Shown here: piece by piece, positions 9,192 to 21,811 of the stretch
How the letters are laid out: every line of letters starts with the position of its first letter
How positions within the stretch are numbered: the first letter of the stretch is position 1
NCBI RefSeq assembly: GCF_029873635.1
Contig: NC_080428.1
Span: 61,367,957-61,431,956, forward strand
Direction of reading: 5' to 3'
Length of the DNA: 64,000 bases
Source of the DNA: Malania oleifera
Lineage: Eukaryota; Streptophyta; Magnoliopsida; Santalales; Ximeniaceae
Made by a program: the position numbers and the translations under genes
Notes under the pieces: generated by a model
The model's input: only the letters and a program-made list of their open reading frames with translations
The model's database searches: none
What the model was told of the DNA's origin: nothing

Positions 9192-11117
9192 ATGGGAGAA
9201 GCCTGTGAGGATTGCAGTAAGTGGGAAGAGACCATTTACTGGACCCATTTCCAAATCATGCATTTCGCTCAATTTCTAACTCAGGATTTCCACCAGCAGC
9301 TTGTAAGTTCATCACCATCTAACCGAAGTATGGTCTCAACCTGCTAATATTTCTATTCATGAAAATTTATGTCTCCATTTTTTGCAAGCGAATGGATCTA
9401 ATCTGCTTCTATTCTCTTCTTAATTATTGTTATGCCCATGTTTGAACTTTTCTGAAAAGTTCAATGTGAATTAAGTTTTATTTTGTGTGGAATTGCAGAC
9501 CATTCCCAAAAAATTTGCAGATAATTTACAGGATAGTCTACCTAAGACTGTGGCTCTTAAAGGCCCAAGTGGTATTACATGGAATGTAGAATTGGTAACA
9601 AGTGGGGACTCATTGCTCCTCAAAAATGGCTGGGAAGAATTTGCGAAAGACCAGTGTCTAAAAGAAAATGATTTCTTGATTTTCAGATACAGCAAGAACT
9701 CACACTTTGATGTTTTAGTATTTGAAAAACAAAGTCTATGCGAGAAGGAAGCTACATATCTGGTTAGGAAATGTGGGCACACTAAAGTTGAAAGTGGATG
9801 TTCGCCAAAGAGGGATGCAAAGGAGAAATCTGTGGAAGTCATTCACAACTCCTTTCACGATGATGATGATCAATACACTTCACCAAAGAAATCTCGGAAG
9901 TTGGACAGTGTGATGCCAGTGTCACCACGAAAGCAATCCATCCGCAAAAGGAGACGAATGACTCCAAGGAAAGCTTCTTCTGTTAAAACAAATACTGCAA
10001 AGAGGATATTAAGAAGCAAAAGTTCTTCCACACATGCTGCAGGAGAGAAGGACGAATGCTGTAAGTTTTTCTTTTGACTATTGAAATTTGGAGCATTCTT
10101 TTTCTTTCTGTGTTATTCTTTTGAACTGAATATTATTTCTCATTGCAAAGTTTAGTTTATAGCTTGATGTTCAGATTTTGGGGTATTTTATGGGTGGTGG
10201 GTTTTGTTTTTTTGTGACCTATTTTAGAGTTTGAAGTGTATATATGCTTGTCTTCCAATTTTCTTGTTCACAGACGATTCCGATGGCGGAAAAATAACCA
10301 TAAACAAAAATCAAGCGTATAATGTGCAATACATATCGAGTAGGCGATCTGTCACCGAAGACGAGAAAGAGAAGGCCTTGCAAGCAGCACTATCAGCATC
10401 CAGCAAAGAGGCTTTCGCAGTTGTTATGCGACCCACCATGGTATACAAGAGATTTTTTATGGTAAGTTTTTTGTGCAATTTGTAGTAGTTATGCGACCCA
10501 CCATGGTACACAAGATTTTTTATTGTAAGTTGTTTGTGCAATTCCCTTATTTAAGAGGAGTTACCAAGTTTGCAGCATCATTCACAGACTAAACCAATAG
10601 AGCAATCATAATTCATAGACTAGATAACATAAGTAAACCATGATTAACTTTGTTTGCCTCTTTGTTTCTCTGTTTCATTTTGTCTTCATAATTAAAGCAC
10701 GATAAGAAGCCCAAAAGGAAGATTTTTTTTTTTTTTTTTGTCTGTAGATGCATAAGATTCAATCAATGGGACAAATTGGACAATGTTGAGGTTGTCTTCG
10801 ATAAGTTAATGTGTTTGTGGAATTGCTTCATGCAGGTGATCCCATCAAAATGGGAGACTAAGCATCTCTGGTATGATAAACAGCAGGTGATTCTCCATCA
10901 CAACGAAAGCACATGGCCTACCAAATATTTTGCCTATGAATCTTATGCAGGACTGGCTGGTGGGTGGAGGCACTTTGCGGTAGAAAATAACTTAGAAGAA
11001 TTTGACGTGTGTCTCTTTGAGCTCGGTAGCCAGCTGAAAGATGCTGTGGTCTTGCATGTTCGCATCTTTCGGGTTGTCGAAGAGGTGGTACCACTGATGC
11101 GCCTTACTACTCCCTAG
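9192..11117 (+). CDS. REM16-like: B3 domain-containing protein, REM16-like, four exons
   Basis: The coding exons are 9192-9302, 9499-10060, 10274-10461 and 10836-11117, all with GT-AG borders, giving 380 residues. The first B3 domain spans roughly residues 20-130 (HFAQFL, IPKKFADNL, LKGPSGITWNV, GWEEFAKDQCLKENDFLIF, FDVLVFE). A basic, low-complexity linker follows at about 140-230 (acidic DDDD run, then RKRRRMTPRK, a likely nuclear signal). The second B3 domain is at about 275-375 (VIPSKWETKHL, GGWRHFAVENNLEEFDVCLFEL). The start was chosen because MGEACEDC followed by the WEETIYWTHFQ type of N-terminus fits REM16-type proteins. REM proteins are plant-specific nuclear DNA-binding proteins, often linked to reproductive development. 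The orthology is from memory of the family, not a search. All frames join cleanly, so the gene looks intact. Confidence 0.9.
10421..10543 (+). repeat. Tandem duplication across the exon 3 / intron 3 border
   Basis: The stretch 10421-10480 (end of exon 3 plus the donor site) is repeated at 10486-10543 with a few changes, including a two-base loss. Both copies have a GTAAGT donor, at 10462 and near 10525. The first donor keeps the reading frame into exon 4 and is taken as the real one. Confidence 0.85.
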
Positions 11118-13312
11118 GAATGTGGAAGGCTATCTTAAGTTGCTAAGAAAAGGATCCTGTAGGGCATCCTTGAACTTGCTTACTTTTTGGTATGCATGTT
11201 GGTGAAAGCTGGGGCATGTAAATATCACCCGTTTTGGTGACTTCTTCTGCACTACATTTTGGACTAATGTTTTGCTTCCCTTGGGCTTTCACTGCTAAGA
11301 GCTTGTTTATGTTAATGGTATATTTTATGGTTCTTGTTCTTGCCTCATCCCTTCATGGGTGAATTAGGGGATTTTGGTGATCCCATTCTCTGTGATCACT
11401 TAGGATTTCTTAATTTGGGAAATCAACAAGTTAATTACCATTCCAGTCTTGAATGATCACTAGGGTTTGGAAAATTGGGTGTTCATTTTAATTTGGGTAT
11501 GGGTCTATAGTGACTCCTTACCATTAGGGCTAGTGGGTTCATGCAAAATGTAATATCTTTACACGAGGGCCACCATGCCAGTAATATATACATTCCCCCC
11601 TACTATAGTCTTTTCACAGTTTGATTGGGATTAATTGAACTCGAAAGGTTTCTCCACCCATTCGCACCACCTCCGCAACAATTTCAGTGAATATCTGCAT
11701 GTTGTTGTGATCAGTGAGGCCTTAGAACATGCTATGTTGCAAGCAAGCCCATTGAATCTTTCCAATATACAGATGAAAAAGGTCAATTGAATTTACTTGG
11801 ATTTTTTGGGGGCTTTGGTTTTATCTGATTGAAATTATTTTTTCTTCCGTTGTTAATTAAATTAATTTTTACTCAGTGGATTGAGTAATTGAATTAGTTC
11901 TGTATTTTACTTGCAAAGAATTTAATTACTTACAATGTAATACATTCTTAAAAATATGAGAATTGCTCGATCACTACCCTCTTGCCCTTCTATGAGTATC
12001 ATACGCAGTACAGAGTACAAATAATATCTTTTTTTCATGCAATTTTTCATTCAATTTCTTCAATAATCTTAAGTGAGTCAATATTGCCCTATCAACTCAG
12101 CTATCATCAAAGCATTCAAGCCATTCATACTAATGCATGAAGCAGCATGTTCTTGTGTGCTCATATGCATGTCTGCATGTGTGGGGGTCATGTAGCTTGA
12201 CATTTCCATGATCAGTTAGTTTATTGCTGCTTGTTCTTTTTTCTTTGTTGAGTATAAAATGCTCAACACATTGCAGTCGGTCCAAATACGACAAAAAAAT
12301 ACATGCTCTCAAGTATACCTTAAGGGTGTCTTTGCAGGGTGTCTTTGCCTCGCAAGCTAAGATTTTGTAGGATTGATTTAGACTTACTATATTGGATTGG
12401 AGCTGCAATCATTATCACATATGATGTCAATCTAGTTTGCCATTTGGGATAGAATATTTTTCCATTTTTATTTTTATGCAAAATGTATTAGGTTGAGATG
12501 GGGAAAGGGGGAGGGGAGGGGGACCAACTGCATATCCTTTACTTTTGCTCCACCAAGCAGAATTGTTTAACCAAAGCCAGTCTCATATTCTTACATCCAG
12601 CATATATTAGGGAAACTTCTATTATAAAAAGTATGGATTAGGCCCAAAACCATTGAGGCACCTTTTGTTGAGTAATCCATTTAGCAAAAATAGACAATGC
12701 TTCACCCAAGTTGGGTTAAAATCATCACATTAGGTATTATATTCAACCAATGTGCAAAGTCATGTTACTGGATCTCACACAGAGATGTAAGTTATTCAAA
12801 TATAGATTTCAGAATTTCATGTAGCGGAGTAACTTGTCACAATCCCATATTAGGCATCACTAAAGGAGATTTTGGTCATTTAGGGATAAATTATGTAACT
12901 TCATGAGAAATCCTTTATGTAGTTAAATCATGAAGCTCAATACGAAAAAGCTACTAATATGTTATTTAAATTGGAACAAGATTGTTGAACCTAATCGCTC
13001 TTAGTTAATGAAACAAATGCATCCCAAATTAGCATATTTGGAGTCACTTCTGCCAATTCTAGCTAATTTGCTCTAGCTATTATGACTGAAATAGTGGCAA
13101 ATAGAACATTTTTTTATTAAACAATATATTTTCACAGACAATCAAAATGAGGTTGCAAGATATCTTGTTTAATAGATGATGGAAGACCAGCAATGAACGA
13201 TTCAAATTTAGAAGTATTTTCTTTTGAATATAGTAAAGATGCTTTTAATACTAGTTGTAGAATTCACATACCTATGCACGAGGATAAGTAAGATCTACAA
13301 TACATAGATTTG
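11118..13312. other. B3 gene 3' region and gene-free DNA
   Basis: The first few hundred bases should hold the 3' untranslated region of the B3 gene. No polyadenylation site could be fixed. The rest is AT-rich DNA with only short open frames that have no recognisable protein character. I see no RNA gene and no repeat with clear ends here. Confidence 0.5.
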
Positions 13313-14618
13313 TGTTGGCCTAACAAGGCTTTCACATCTTGTTTTGATGATAACAAATAAATGATGGTACAACTAATTTGTATTCAAGTGATGAGATTTC
13401 AGGAACTCTAAAATGACAAGTTCAAAAAGATTAAGAAAGAATGACCAAATATAACCAAGTGTTTAAAGTCATACTATATTTACAAAGTGATCAAGTGGAA
13501 GCTCAAGGAGACTCAAGATAGTTAAAGTAAATGAAGTTCAAAGAATGATCAAGATCAAGGAAAAAGAAAGGATATTCATGAAGACTTCAAAGATCAGAAG
13601 AGTTTTTAAGTTTTAAAGTTTTAGGAAGTTTCATGTAAGTACTTCAACTCTAAATATCATTTTGGATGAGATGAAACTCATTAGGGGATAAAATGGACTT
13701 AGAGACCTTATTTTAAAAACCCCGAAAATATATTTTAAATATAAGAAAGCAAGAAAGCCAAGGATTTTGAAAACAAAGAGAAAAATAGATTTTTTATCTG
13801 TTCAGGCGACTGAAGATTTTCTTGAAAGAATTATGAAGAGGCAGTGTAGCCTCAGGCGACTGAACTTATAGTTAAGGCAACCGAACCTCGACAACGACTA
13901 TTTTTTTTCAATGTTTTTATTTCAAATTTAAATTTCTTGCACTCCAAACTTTATAAAAACTTGGGGGACATTCCAAGTAATCTTGGGCAACACGAATAAG
14001 ACCCTTTCTAAGCCTATAAATACATGGTCAATGAAATCAAATTATACCAAGAATTGAAAATCATCTCTCAAAGCTCTCTTGCTCTCAAAGCTTTATTGCC
14101 CTCAAAGCTTTCTTGCCTACTAAATTGCTACTAATCAATCGAGATTATTCTGAGCTTCTGATTTCTTCTCTGAGCAAAAATCCTGAGTTCTTTAATCTTA
14201 TCAAGAGAAGAATACTGGTGAAATAATTCTTGAGCTTCATACTTCATTCATTTTTATATTTTGATTGAAGTATATTAGTGATTTCAAATTGTACTAACTT
14301 GCTCGATCTGAGAGCATTCTTTGTACACACATATTTGATCTTCTTCTTGTAGTTTTTTACAGTTCAACGTTGTTTGGATTGTTGGACCAAGCGTGGGGTA
14401 TCGCTTGGAGAGAGGGGGCTCTACCCTTAAGGAGGTTTATAACGGTTTGTTCTGCCCAGAAAGGAATGGTATAGTGGAAACCTTAGGTGGTATTGGCCTA
14501 AGGCGAGGACCTAGGTTAGGGATAAGCCGAACCTCGTAAAAAATCTTGGTCTCACTCTTTACCTTTCTCTTTATTTTCTGCATATATAAATTGTGTGGTG
14601 TGTTTTCAAAGTGCAGGA
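13313..14618 (+). mobile_element. Family B copia-type LTR, left part
   Basis: It begins TGTTGGCCTAACAAGGC and shares the family B layout seen at 36989, 44060 and 46357: a tttgatgataacaaata block after about 35 bp, cattttggatgagatgaaactc, a GGCGACTGAA motif array (about 13800-13890), and a TATA box (14015-14022). It reads past the point where the tandem units at 35236, 37521 and 44592 jump into gag, so it shows the full LTR. A gypsy-type LTR interrupts it after 14618. Confidence 0.8.
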
Positions 14619-16846
14619 TGTAGGGACCCGAATCCAAAAAATAAATAAAGAAAAGAGAAGGGAAATTAAAAAGGATAAAACAACATAGCTCGTCGACGAG
14701 GCTCCATTTCTCATCAACGAAGTCTCTTTAGTTGCTCGGCGATGAGATGCAAAGACTCGTCAACCAGGAGATACCGAGGGATTTTTAGAGATTCTCAAAT
14801 CTCAGGCTTGTCGACGAGGTCACCTTCTCGGCCACGAGCAACCTTCTTCGGCTCGTCGACGAGAATTCCAACTCGTCGACGAGGCTGGCCGGGTCAAACT
14901 AGTTATAAATAGAATATCCTTTTCTTCCTTGCTATGTTATCCCATTATCTCTCTCTCTCTCTCTCTCTCTAGAACTCGAACCAATCCTCTCTCTCTCTCT
15001 AGGATTTAGTGTTGTCTGTTGCCGGAATCAACAATCCGACATCACTACATGGATTAGGAGGAGAATCTCTACAGTTATAGCGGATCTAATTTTCAATATG
15101 AGGATTTTCGAGTTTTTCCCTAAAATCAGGGTAAGGATCTGATTCTATTTCTGATTCAATATATATGTAGTAGTCGTGATTATAGTGAAGTAATATTCTT
15201 CAGTTTTTAGGTTTCGGGGATCCCGGGTCGTTGTTTTAGATTGATCCATTCGTATTTTTGTTTTTGGGATTAAGGTAAGGGGAATTGTTTACATCAGTAT
15301 TTTTAGAAAACTGAATCACTAGAAAGATAGCTTATGTCTTACTACACATTTTGACTACTTGTCTGCAAAATTTTACCAAATGTTGTTCCTTACAATTTTG
15401 CCGTTTTACGATTTTTGGCAAAAATAGGGGTTTTGGCATATGAACTCCAAACTTTCCAAAACTACTTTAACTATTTTAAAACTAAAGTAGGAATGACTTA
15501 TCAACCAAGTTTGCGGTCTAAATGGTATTTTTCGAATCATACACTGACTAAAGCAGTTTTTGACGAAATGAACGTGACGTATGATATGAACTGGAACATA
15601 CTGAACTGTTATATTTATGAATGAACTACGAAAACTGAAATTCCATTCTGTTATCTTAAAATGTGGAAAACGGGTGCTGGTTAATCATCGAGCTTTAAAA
15701 TGTTAAAAGGGTTGAACCGAGAGCGTTTGTGCCGGTTAACACCACTGACTGATAGAAAAGAAAAATGCATGAAAGATTGCATGATTACAGTTGTGAAAAT
15801 ACTGGAACTGCATAGGTTGTTAGGTTTTATTGTAAATTATATATATGATTGATTGAGACCATAGTTTGTTACTAAAGGAGTTGAAAGACTCTCCGAAGGA
15901 GTTGAAAGATACCTCCAGGTTATCTGAGGCTTTAAATAGTTAGAGGCGCGGTTCCGTTGCTGACTGAGATACAGTGCAACCACACATGTGAATCAGTGTG
16001 GGTATCGAGATAGTCGGCTTGCAGGGGTGTATGGGGCCACTGGTGAAATAATAGACCAGGTGGGGCAACGGGACTATATCTATAATGCTTGATAGTGCCT
16101 GCACGAACAGAGCTCTGTCAGAGTTTATCAGTGCACAGTTCATGCCACGGGGTAATTAGGCATATTTCTGAAAGTTCCAAAATTGATCACTGTCCTAAAT
16201 TTTCATATACATGATTTAAAAACTAAAATGGGCAAAGTCACAGGGTTGAGTATCGTGTGGAGGGAATCGTACAGTGTATGAGCCTGTACCTTACCCTAAC
16301 CTCGGGAACTCTCGCTTATGATGGTGCTATATTATGTTTATATATCTTGCAAAGTATTGTACTGTGTATGTAATACTATGTAACTGTTTTTAACTGGAAT
16401 AAACTCATGTAGTCACATGATGTTGTAATATCTTCCACCTTATTGAGAAATGTCTCGCCCCAATCTTACAACCTTTGTTTCAGGTCCTACAGGACGTCGG
16501 TCCTAGTTCTTCTAGAGGGACTTTTGCACGTATAGTCTTGTTAGTAGGCGTAAGTTTTTTGTATTAGTACTGGGTTGTTAGCCTAGTAGAATGTAAGATG
16601 GTGTAATATGTTTATGTTTTAAACATGGATCTTTTGTACTGAGGAATATAGATAGAACTCTAGTATATGTCTAATAGAACCTAGAATGAGAATGTTTATG
16701 TTTTTCGCTGTGCATGATTATAGATATGTCTGAGTTACACCCATTTGTCCTTGTTTAGGGCGGGTTTTTTATATATGCTTATCAGATACATGTATTCCGT
16801 ATGTGTAGTAGCACTCTGGGTTCATATAAAGGACCAGGGCGTTACA
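14619..16846 (+). mobile_element. Gypsy-type LTR inserted in the family B LTR
   Basis: The repeat starts TGTAGGGACCCG and ends GGGCGTTACA (2228 bp). The flanking five bases (CAGGA and CGAGA) match at only three positions, so a clear target-site duplication is not proven. It holds a CGTCGACG array (14688-14885), a TATA box (14904-14911), CT microsatellites (about 14948-15000), a donor-like CAGGGTAAGG near 15130, and an acceptor-like TTGTTTCAG near 16482 after a gaaatgtctcgcccc block. No coding sequence was seen. Confidence 0.85.
14688..14885 (+). promoter_or_regulatory. CGTCGACG motif array upstream of TATA box
   Basis: Eight near-palindromic copies of ctCGTCGACGag lie at about 20-50-bp spacing, ending about 20 bp before TATAAATA at 14904-14911. 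The layout is the same as at 130-330. Confidence 0.6.
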
Positions 16847-17142
16847 CGAGAAGCCAAAACCGAGATTGAGAAGACTTTTGACTTAAGAAAGTACGTTGAT
16901 CTTTTGCAGAAACCTTAAAGGGAGTACATTGATCGTTTGCAGAAATCTTAGTTGAAAGAAAGCAAATAAATTTCATTTATAACAGGGCTTGAATCAAATT
17001 CATTCAGATAGGGCTGCAAATCAAACTCTACTTTGAGTGTTTGGAATCAACAAAGCGTTGCAGCTTATTTATTGTGTTGATTGGATTATTTGGTTGTTGT
17101 TTGCTTGTGTTAAGATTGAGTGTGGTTTGTGAATTGGTTAAA
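16847..17142 (+). mobile_element. Probable continuation of the family B LTR
   Basis: This stretch follows the gypsy-type insertion and resumes non-coding sequence that is not gypsy-like. Its assignment to the family B LTR rests on position only. The family's right end is not preserved elsewhere in the window for comparison. Confidence 0.45.
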
Positions 17143-17200
17143 TGTTGACTATTTGAGTCCTATCTCGTTTTTGATAATGACAAATACAAGGTATTTAATG
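17143..17200 (+). mobile_element. Start of a plus-strand family A LTR, truncated
   Basis: These 58 bases (TGTTGACTATTTGAGTCC, then ttttgataatgacaaata) match the first bases of family A LTRs at 39469 and 57865. The gag-only element on the minus strand begins at 17201, so it inserted about 58 bp inside this LTR. The rest of this LTR is not found. Confidence 0.7.
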
Positions 17201-17402
17201 TGTTAATTTAGGAGTAATCCCAAGAGAGGGTGAATTGGGTATTTAAAAATATTTTAGTATTTCAATCCTTAATTGAAAACCCAACCATACATTCACAAAT
17301 TTGGATATATACCGATTTTAGTATTATGCAGCTAAATTGATTTACTTAGTGGATATCTCAATTAATTAAGTATTATCCAATCATTCTCACGTATTTTAGA
17401 TA

Positions 17403-17437
<35 letters not shown>

Positions 17438-19352
17438 ATATTAAACATATGCACTTCAAATATAATATGAATATAAGTGCGAAAATAAAAAGATATAGAG
17501 AGAGAGCGCAGACACCAAATTTTTAACGAGGTTCGGCCAAACTCGGCCTACGACTTCGCCTTGGGCAAAACCCCCTAAGGATTGTTCTAATTCGCTCCTT
17601 TAACTGGGACAGAGCTTCCCGTTACAAATCCGCTGCTTACAAGAAGCACAACTTCCTCCTACTTTACTGCTTACAAAAGGCACAACTTCCTCCTTCCCGG
17701 TTCACAATCCGAACCGTCAATACAATAGATTGATGAAATTCCTAAACACTCAGATGCTTCTGAACTAGCTAATGAGTACAATAAAAGTTCTTAACACATA
17801 TTCATATGATAAAACTTGAAACTTAGTATGTATGTAACGATGTAATCGTTATATGAATGATATGATTCAAAAAAATTACCCTTTAATCGATATCTGCCAA
17901 AAAATGACTTCTTAAAAATAAGAACTTTGGAGATCTTAGAGTTTGATTTTAAATCTCTTTGTGTAAGAATACCAGATAAGATTTTTTTTTTAAAATAGTC
18001 TTGAATATTTTCTAGATCTAACTTCTTGCTATCAAATAACTCGTACAATTAAATCTTTGAATAAAAATATGACTTTGAATATTTCTAAGATTTAAACAAT
18101 ATTTTTTTAATACTTTTTGCACCAATAAGATAGATATCTTTGAATAAAAATACAACTAGGATTCAAACTTTAGAATGTTATTCCCAAAAGATTTTTCAAA
18201 TACATAACTATGGGAAAATAAGATTCTTGCTCCCAAAAAGATTTTTCAATAAATGAATAATGGAGAAGATGATTGATTAATAAAAAAATTGATAGCTCAA
18301 TAAACTATTTTTCCAACACTCATGATCAAACCTAAATTTAGCAGAAGTTGCACGTGTATTTTCTCAGATCTTGAATATGCAAATGCCCAAGTAAAAGTAT
18401 GTTCTTTGTAGTGCAGGCAATGATTCTTGGCAATAGTATTCAAAACTTCTCAAGAGATGTGCAAGAATGTTCAAAACTCCTCAATCATATTCAAAAAGTG
18501 AGGCACTAGGGTTTAGATGTTGTTTTTATAAGTCATCTCGACCTTAGGTTAAGTCTTGACCGCTGGATCAATTTGATTAAGTGAATAACCCACATGTTTT
18601 CTCGCTGAAGTTCAAAATTTTAAAACTTCCGTAGGTTTAGACGACTGAGCTCTCAGGTTGAGATGTCTAATGTTCCTTAAAGTATTAAAAAATATAGTAT
18701 GGACACAGGATCAGACAATTGAGCTATGGGTTCAGTCTTCTGAAGTCCCAGTTCAAACATTTGAAGGTGTTTTGCCAATTTTGTGTTTTAGAAATTAAAT
18801 CTTCAAATGATTGAACTAATTCTTCAGTCTTCTAAGGAAATTCTTCAGACGTCTAAAGTAAAATTTCAGCTGTCTAAGGTTGTATCTTCATACCTCTGAG
18901 GGTGCTCCTCAGTCTTCTGGGTAGACCAATTTTAGAATTTTCAATTTAGTTTTCAAAATCATTTGAGTTCTCTTGCTTAATCTCTTATAAAACATTTTTC
19001 GGGATTCAAAATAAGTTCTCTATGTCCATATTTAACCCTTGAAGGTTTTCATGAGATGCAAGTGTAGGGTATATTTTGAGTTTCTAGCTATATCATATAA
19101 AATATGCACATACATCAATTCTAAATACTCATTCTCATGACGATCTTGAACTTTGACGCTTGCATCTTCATTCTTCTACTCTTTTAGTTCCATGGATTGT
19201 TCTAGATTGTATGTACTTTAATCCTTGTGGCTTCCATGACTTCCTCACCTTCCGTGCATACTAAATAATGTTCCTACTAAAAAGCCTAATGCACAGATGA
19301 GATAATTTTGTTTTGTCATTATCAAAACTAGATCGGACTCAAAAAGTCAACA
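17201..19352 (-). mobile_element. 3' LTR of the gag-only minus-strand element (family A)
   Basis: On the plus strand it starts TGTTAATTTAGGAG and ends AAAAAGTCAACA (2152 bp). It is closely similar to 25440-27234, the 5' LTR of the same element. A polypurine tract adjoins it at 19353. It contains a TA microsatellite (about 17407-17436), the conserved aggttcggccaaactcgg block (about 17529), and a degenerate GACGACTGA array (about 18640-18910). Confidence 0.88.
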
Positions 19353-21811
19353 ATCTCCTCTTTTTTTATGATGACAAACACTGGAGCAAAATGCATAAAT
19401 TTCAAAATAGATATCTAAGTTCAACTCAATATGCAGCTAGATATAGCAATAAAGTATATGCACATTAATCCTCTCCCCTTAAAAATCCTCTCTCCCTAAA
19501 CACAAGGAGTATATCATTTTGCTCATTAATCCTCTCCGCCTTTTGGCATAAGCAAAAGGGTTAAGTTAAGTTTAAAAAAAAATTCTTAGCTCGGAAAAAC
19601 TCTCCCCCTTTTTATTTATTTAAGCTCATACACATTATAGACTATGCAATTTCAAAAAAATATCTCTTCCCCTTTTTTATCTCAAAACAAATTTCTCTCT
19701 CCCTTTAGTTCTCATAAAAAATTTACTCTAGTATACATCTCTTACCTTTTAGATCTTCAAAACAAATTGTGCTTTAGATTTTTGCTTTAAGTACATTTCG
19801 AAAAGAATAATAACCAGAAAAACTAACCATACAGATTCTAATTATATCAATGCATTTCAAAACAAGATCATATGGTTAACTTAAGGAATTTGTGGCAAAA
19901 CAATATATTTTTCATTTAGAGTATTCAATAGGATCATCATAATTGAGTGCATGCCGCAGAAAGTTCACTGCACATCTAAGCAAAAGAAATATTGGTAAGC
20001 ATAATAAGATAGGAAATAATTTTTAAATGCTCCCCTTATGAATTTGAATACTTGCGTAGATGAAATGAAATACTTATTCTTATCAAGGATTAATTTCACT
20101 ACTAGTTCAAACCTATATAAGCAATTATAGTAAAATATTTTAGACCAACTATAGTGATACTACGATGCACATGATTTCTTTATGCTCTTTCTCTAGGAAT
20201 GGAGCTTAGCGCCTCTAAATATTTTCAAGCATGCAACAAATTTAGTTCAGTATGATTTAAAAAAAAAAAATCATGTGGTTAACAAGTTGCATCAAATATG
20301 CACAAAAGAATGTACACATACCATTCATGATTTGATACTAGATGTAAATAAAAAATATGATACTAAATGTGATTATGCTTATATTTCAGAGTCATAGTAT
20401 TTTCAAGTTAATTTGCTACCCTTCAGTTATGCACTTGTCATATTCTTATGTCTTTTTCTTTTAATCATTCTTCACCAGTTTAGCCGAGTGTTCAAATATT
20501 TTCAATGATTTATACTTGCCTTTACCTGCTTTAGCTTAGAGGACCAAAAAAGTCATAAACAATTCTTCTTCAGGTTCATAAGCCTATATTGCTTCTTTTC
20601 TTATGGATCTCAACGCATAGGTTTCCTAGTCATTTGCATTTTCATATAGATTGAACCTATTGCAAATAACTTAGCCATTTGACATATTCAAAAGCTTACA
20701 ATAGATTTGACTTAAAGTTTGAGAGCTTGTGAAGTGAGATTTGACAAATACTCTTAACAATTAAATTATTATTAAGTTCAAAAGAATATTCATTATGAGT
20801 GGACAATATTCAAAATATTTCATAGAAGCGAATATATCCAACTACTTAGGCCAAGAGCAATTTGGGAAAATATTAATTTTTGAATACTGCTCTTTGGGTA
20901 TTCCTAATTATTCAATCATCAGACGGTACCTTATAAGTATGTCTTCAATTTTAATCAAGGGTACGAGCCAAGAATAAATGATTCTTTACTGTATGTGATT
21001 GTGGTATGGTAAAGATTTCTTGTGGAGGAAATGACTTAACCACAAATCAAAATTAGGAAATTTTACATTTTAAGCACAAAGGGAATATTTATTAAAATTT
21101 CTTGATAGACCATTTGGATTCCTTAGAGAATTCCACTAATTTGATTATAACAGGATATCTTTTAATGAGCACTTGATAGATATGGAATTTATGATTATTA
21201 ATTCTTGTGGCTAGAGTGATGACTAATTTAACCATTTGAGGCTCCAAGAAAGAGTTTAGGATTAGATGATGTTTAATGTATGATTTATTTCCTAAGGCTT
21301 AAACTTATGCATTGGACATGATCTGCTTAACTTAATATTTTAATATTTAAGCATAGGTTAAGCAATAAGAATTATCTACCAGGCATAGTTACCTTGTCCA
21401 TTTGGATGTGGATTTATTTTTCAATGTCATGATTTATGTTACTCATTGCAAAGATATAAGGTTCCTAATATTTTAACAAGTTAAGCCTTCAACCTTTTAC
21501 TTTGAACAAATCGAAGTTAGCATGCTATCCAATATTTTAACATTTTACCCAATCATTGTGATATAAAAGCATTAGGTAGTTAGATTGGATATATTGCTTA
21601 AAGGAATCATATTGACTTAACTTTATTGTAGGATTCTTAGTATAATAATAGTGTAGTAAATACATATACTAGGATTTTACATTTTAAGCATATACTATTC
21701 CCCAAGCTTATTAGTTTTCACGACCCCTTTTGTTTATATGGCTAACTCCACAAAATTTTCAATCCTAAAGTCTAAGGAGGATTTTTTGGGGTTTGTTTCA
21801 AGTACCCATTT
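19353..21811 (-). mobile_element. Non-coding internal region and polypurine tract of the gag-only element
   Basis: Read on the minus strand, this follows gag and ends in a purine-rich tract (plus-strand atctcctcttttttt, 19353-19367) directly at the 3' LTR. About 2.4 kb contains no protease, integrase, reverse transcriptase or RNase H sequence, so the element depends on enzymes from elsewhere. An arm of an inverted repeat (atgatgacaaac, about 19368-19379) pairs with the LTR start (ttttgtcattatcaaaa, about 19313-19329). Confidence 0.75.

Noticed and set aside
12130-12408. 92-codon open frame downstream of the B3 gene
   Set aside because: There is no domain, splice context or codon character to support a gene.
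15415-15624. 69-codon open frame inside a gypsy-type LTR
   Set aside because: It lies in the intron-like AT-rich part of the LTR, is not kept in other copies, and has no known domain.
14614-16851. Target-site duplication for the LTR at 14619-16846
   Set aside because: CAGGA and CGAGA agree at three of five bases only, so no duplication is claimed.
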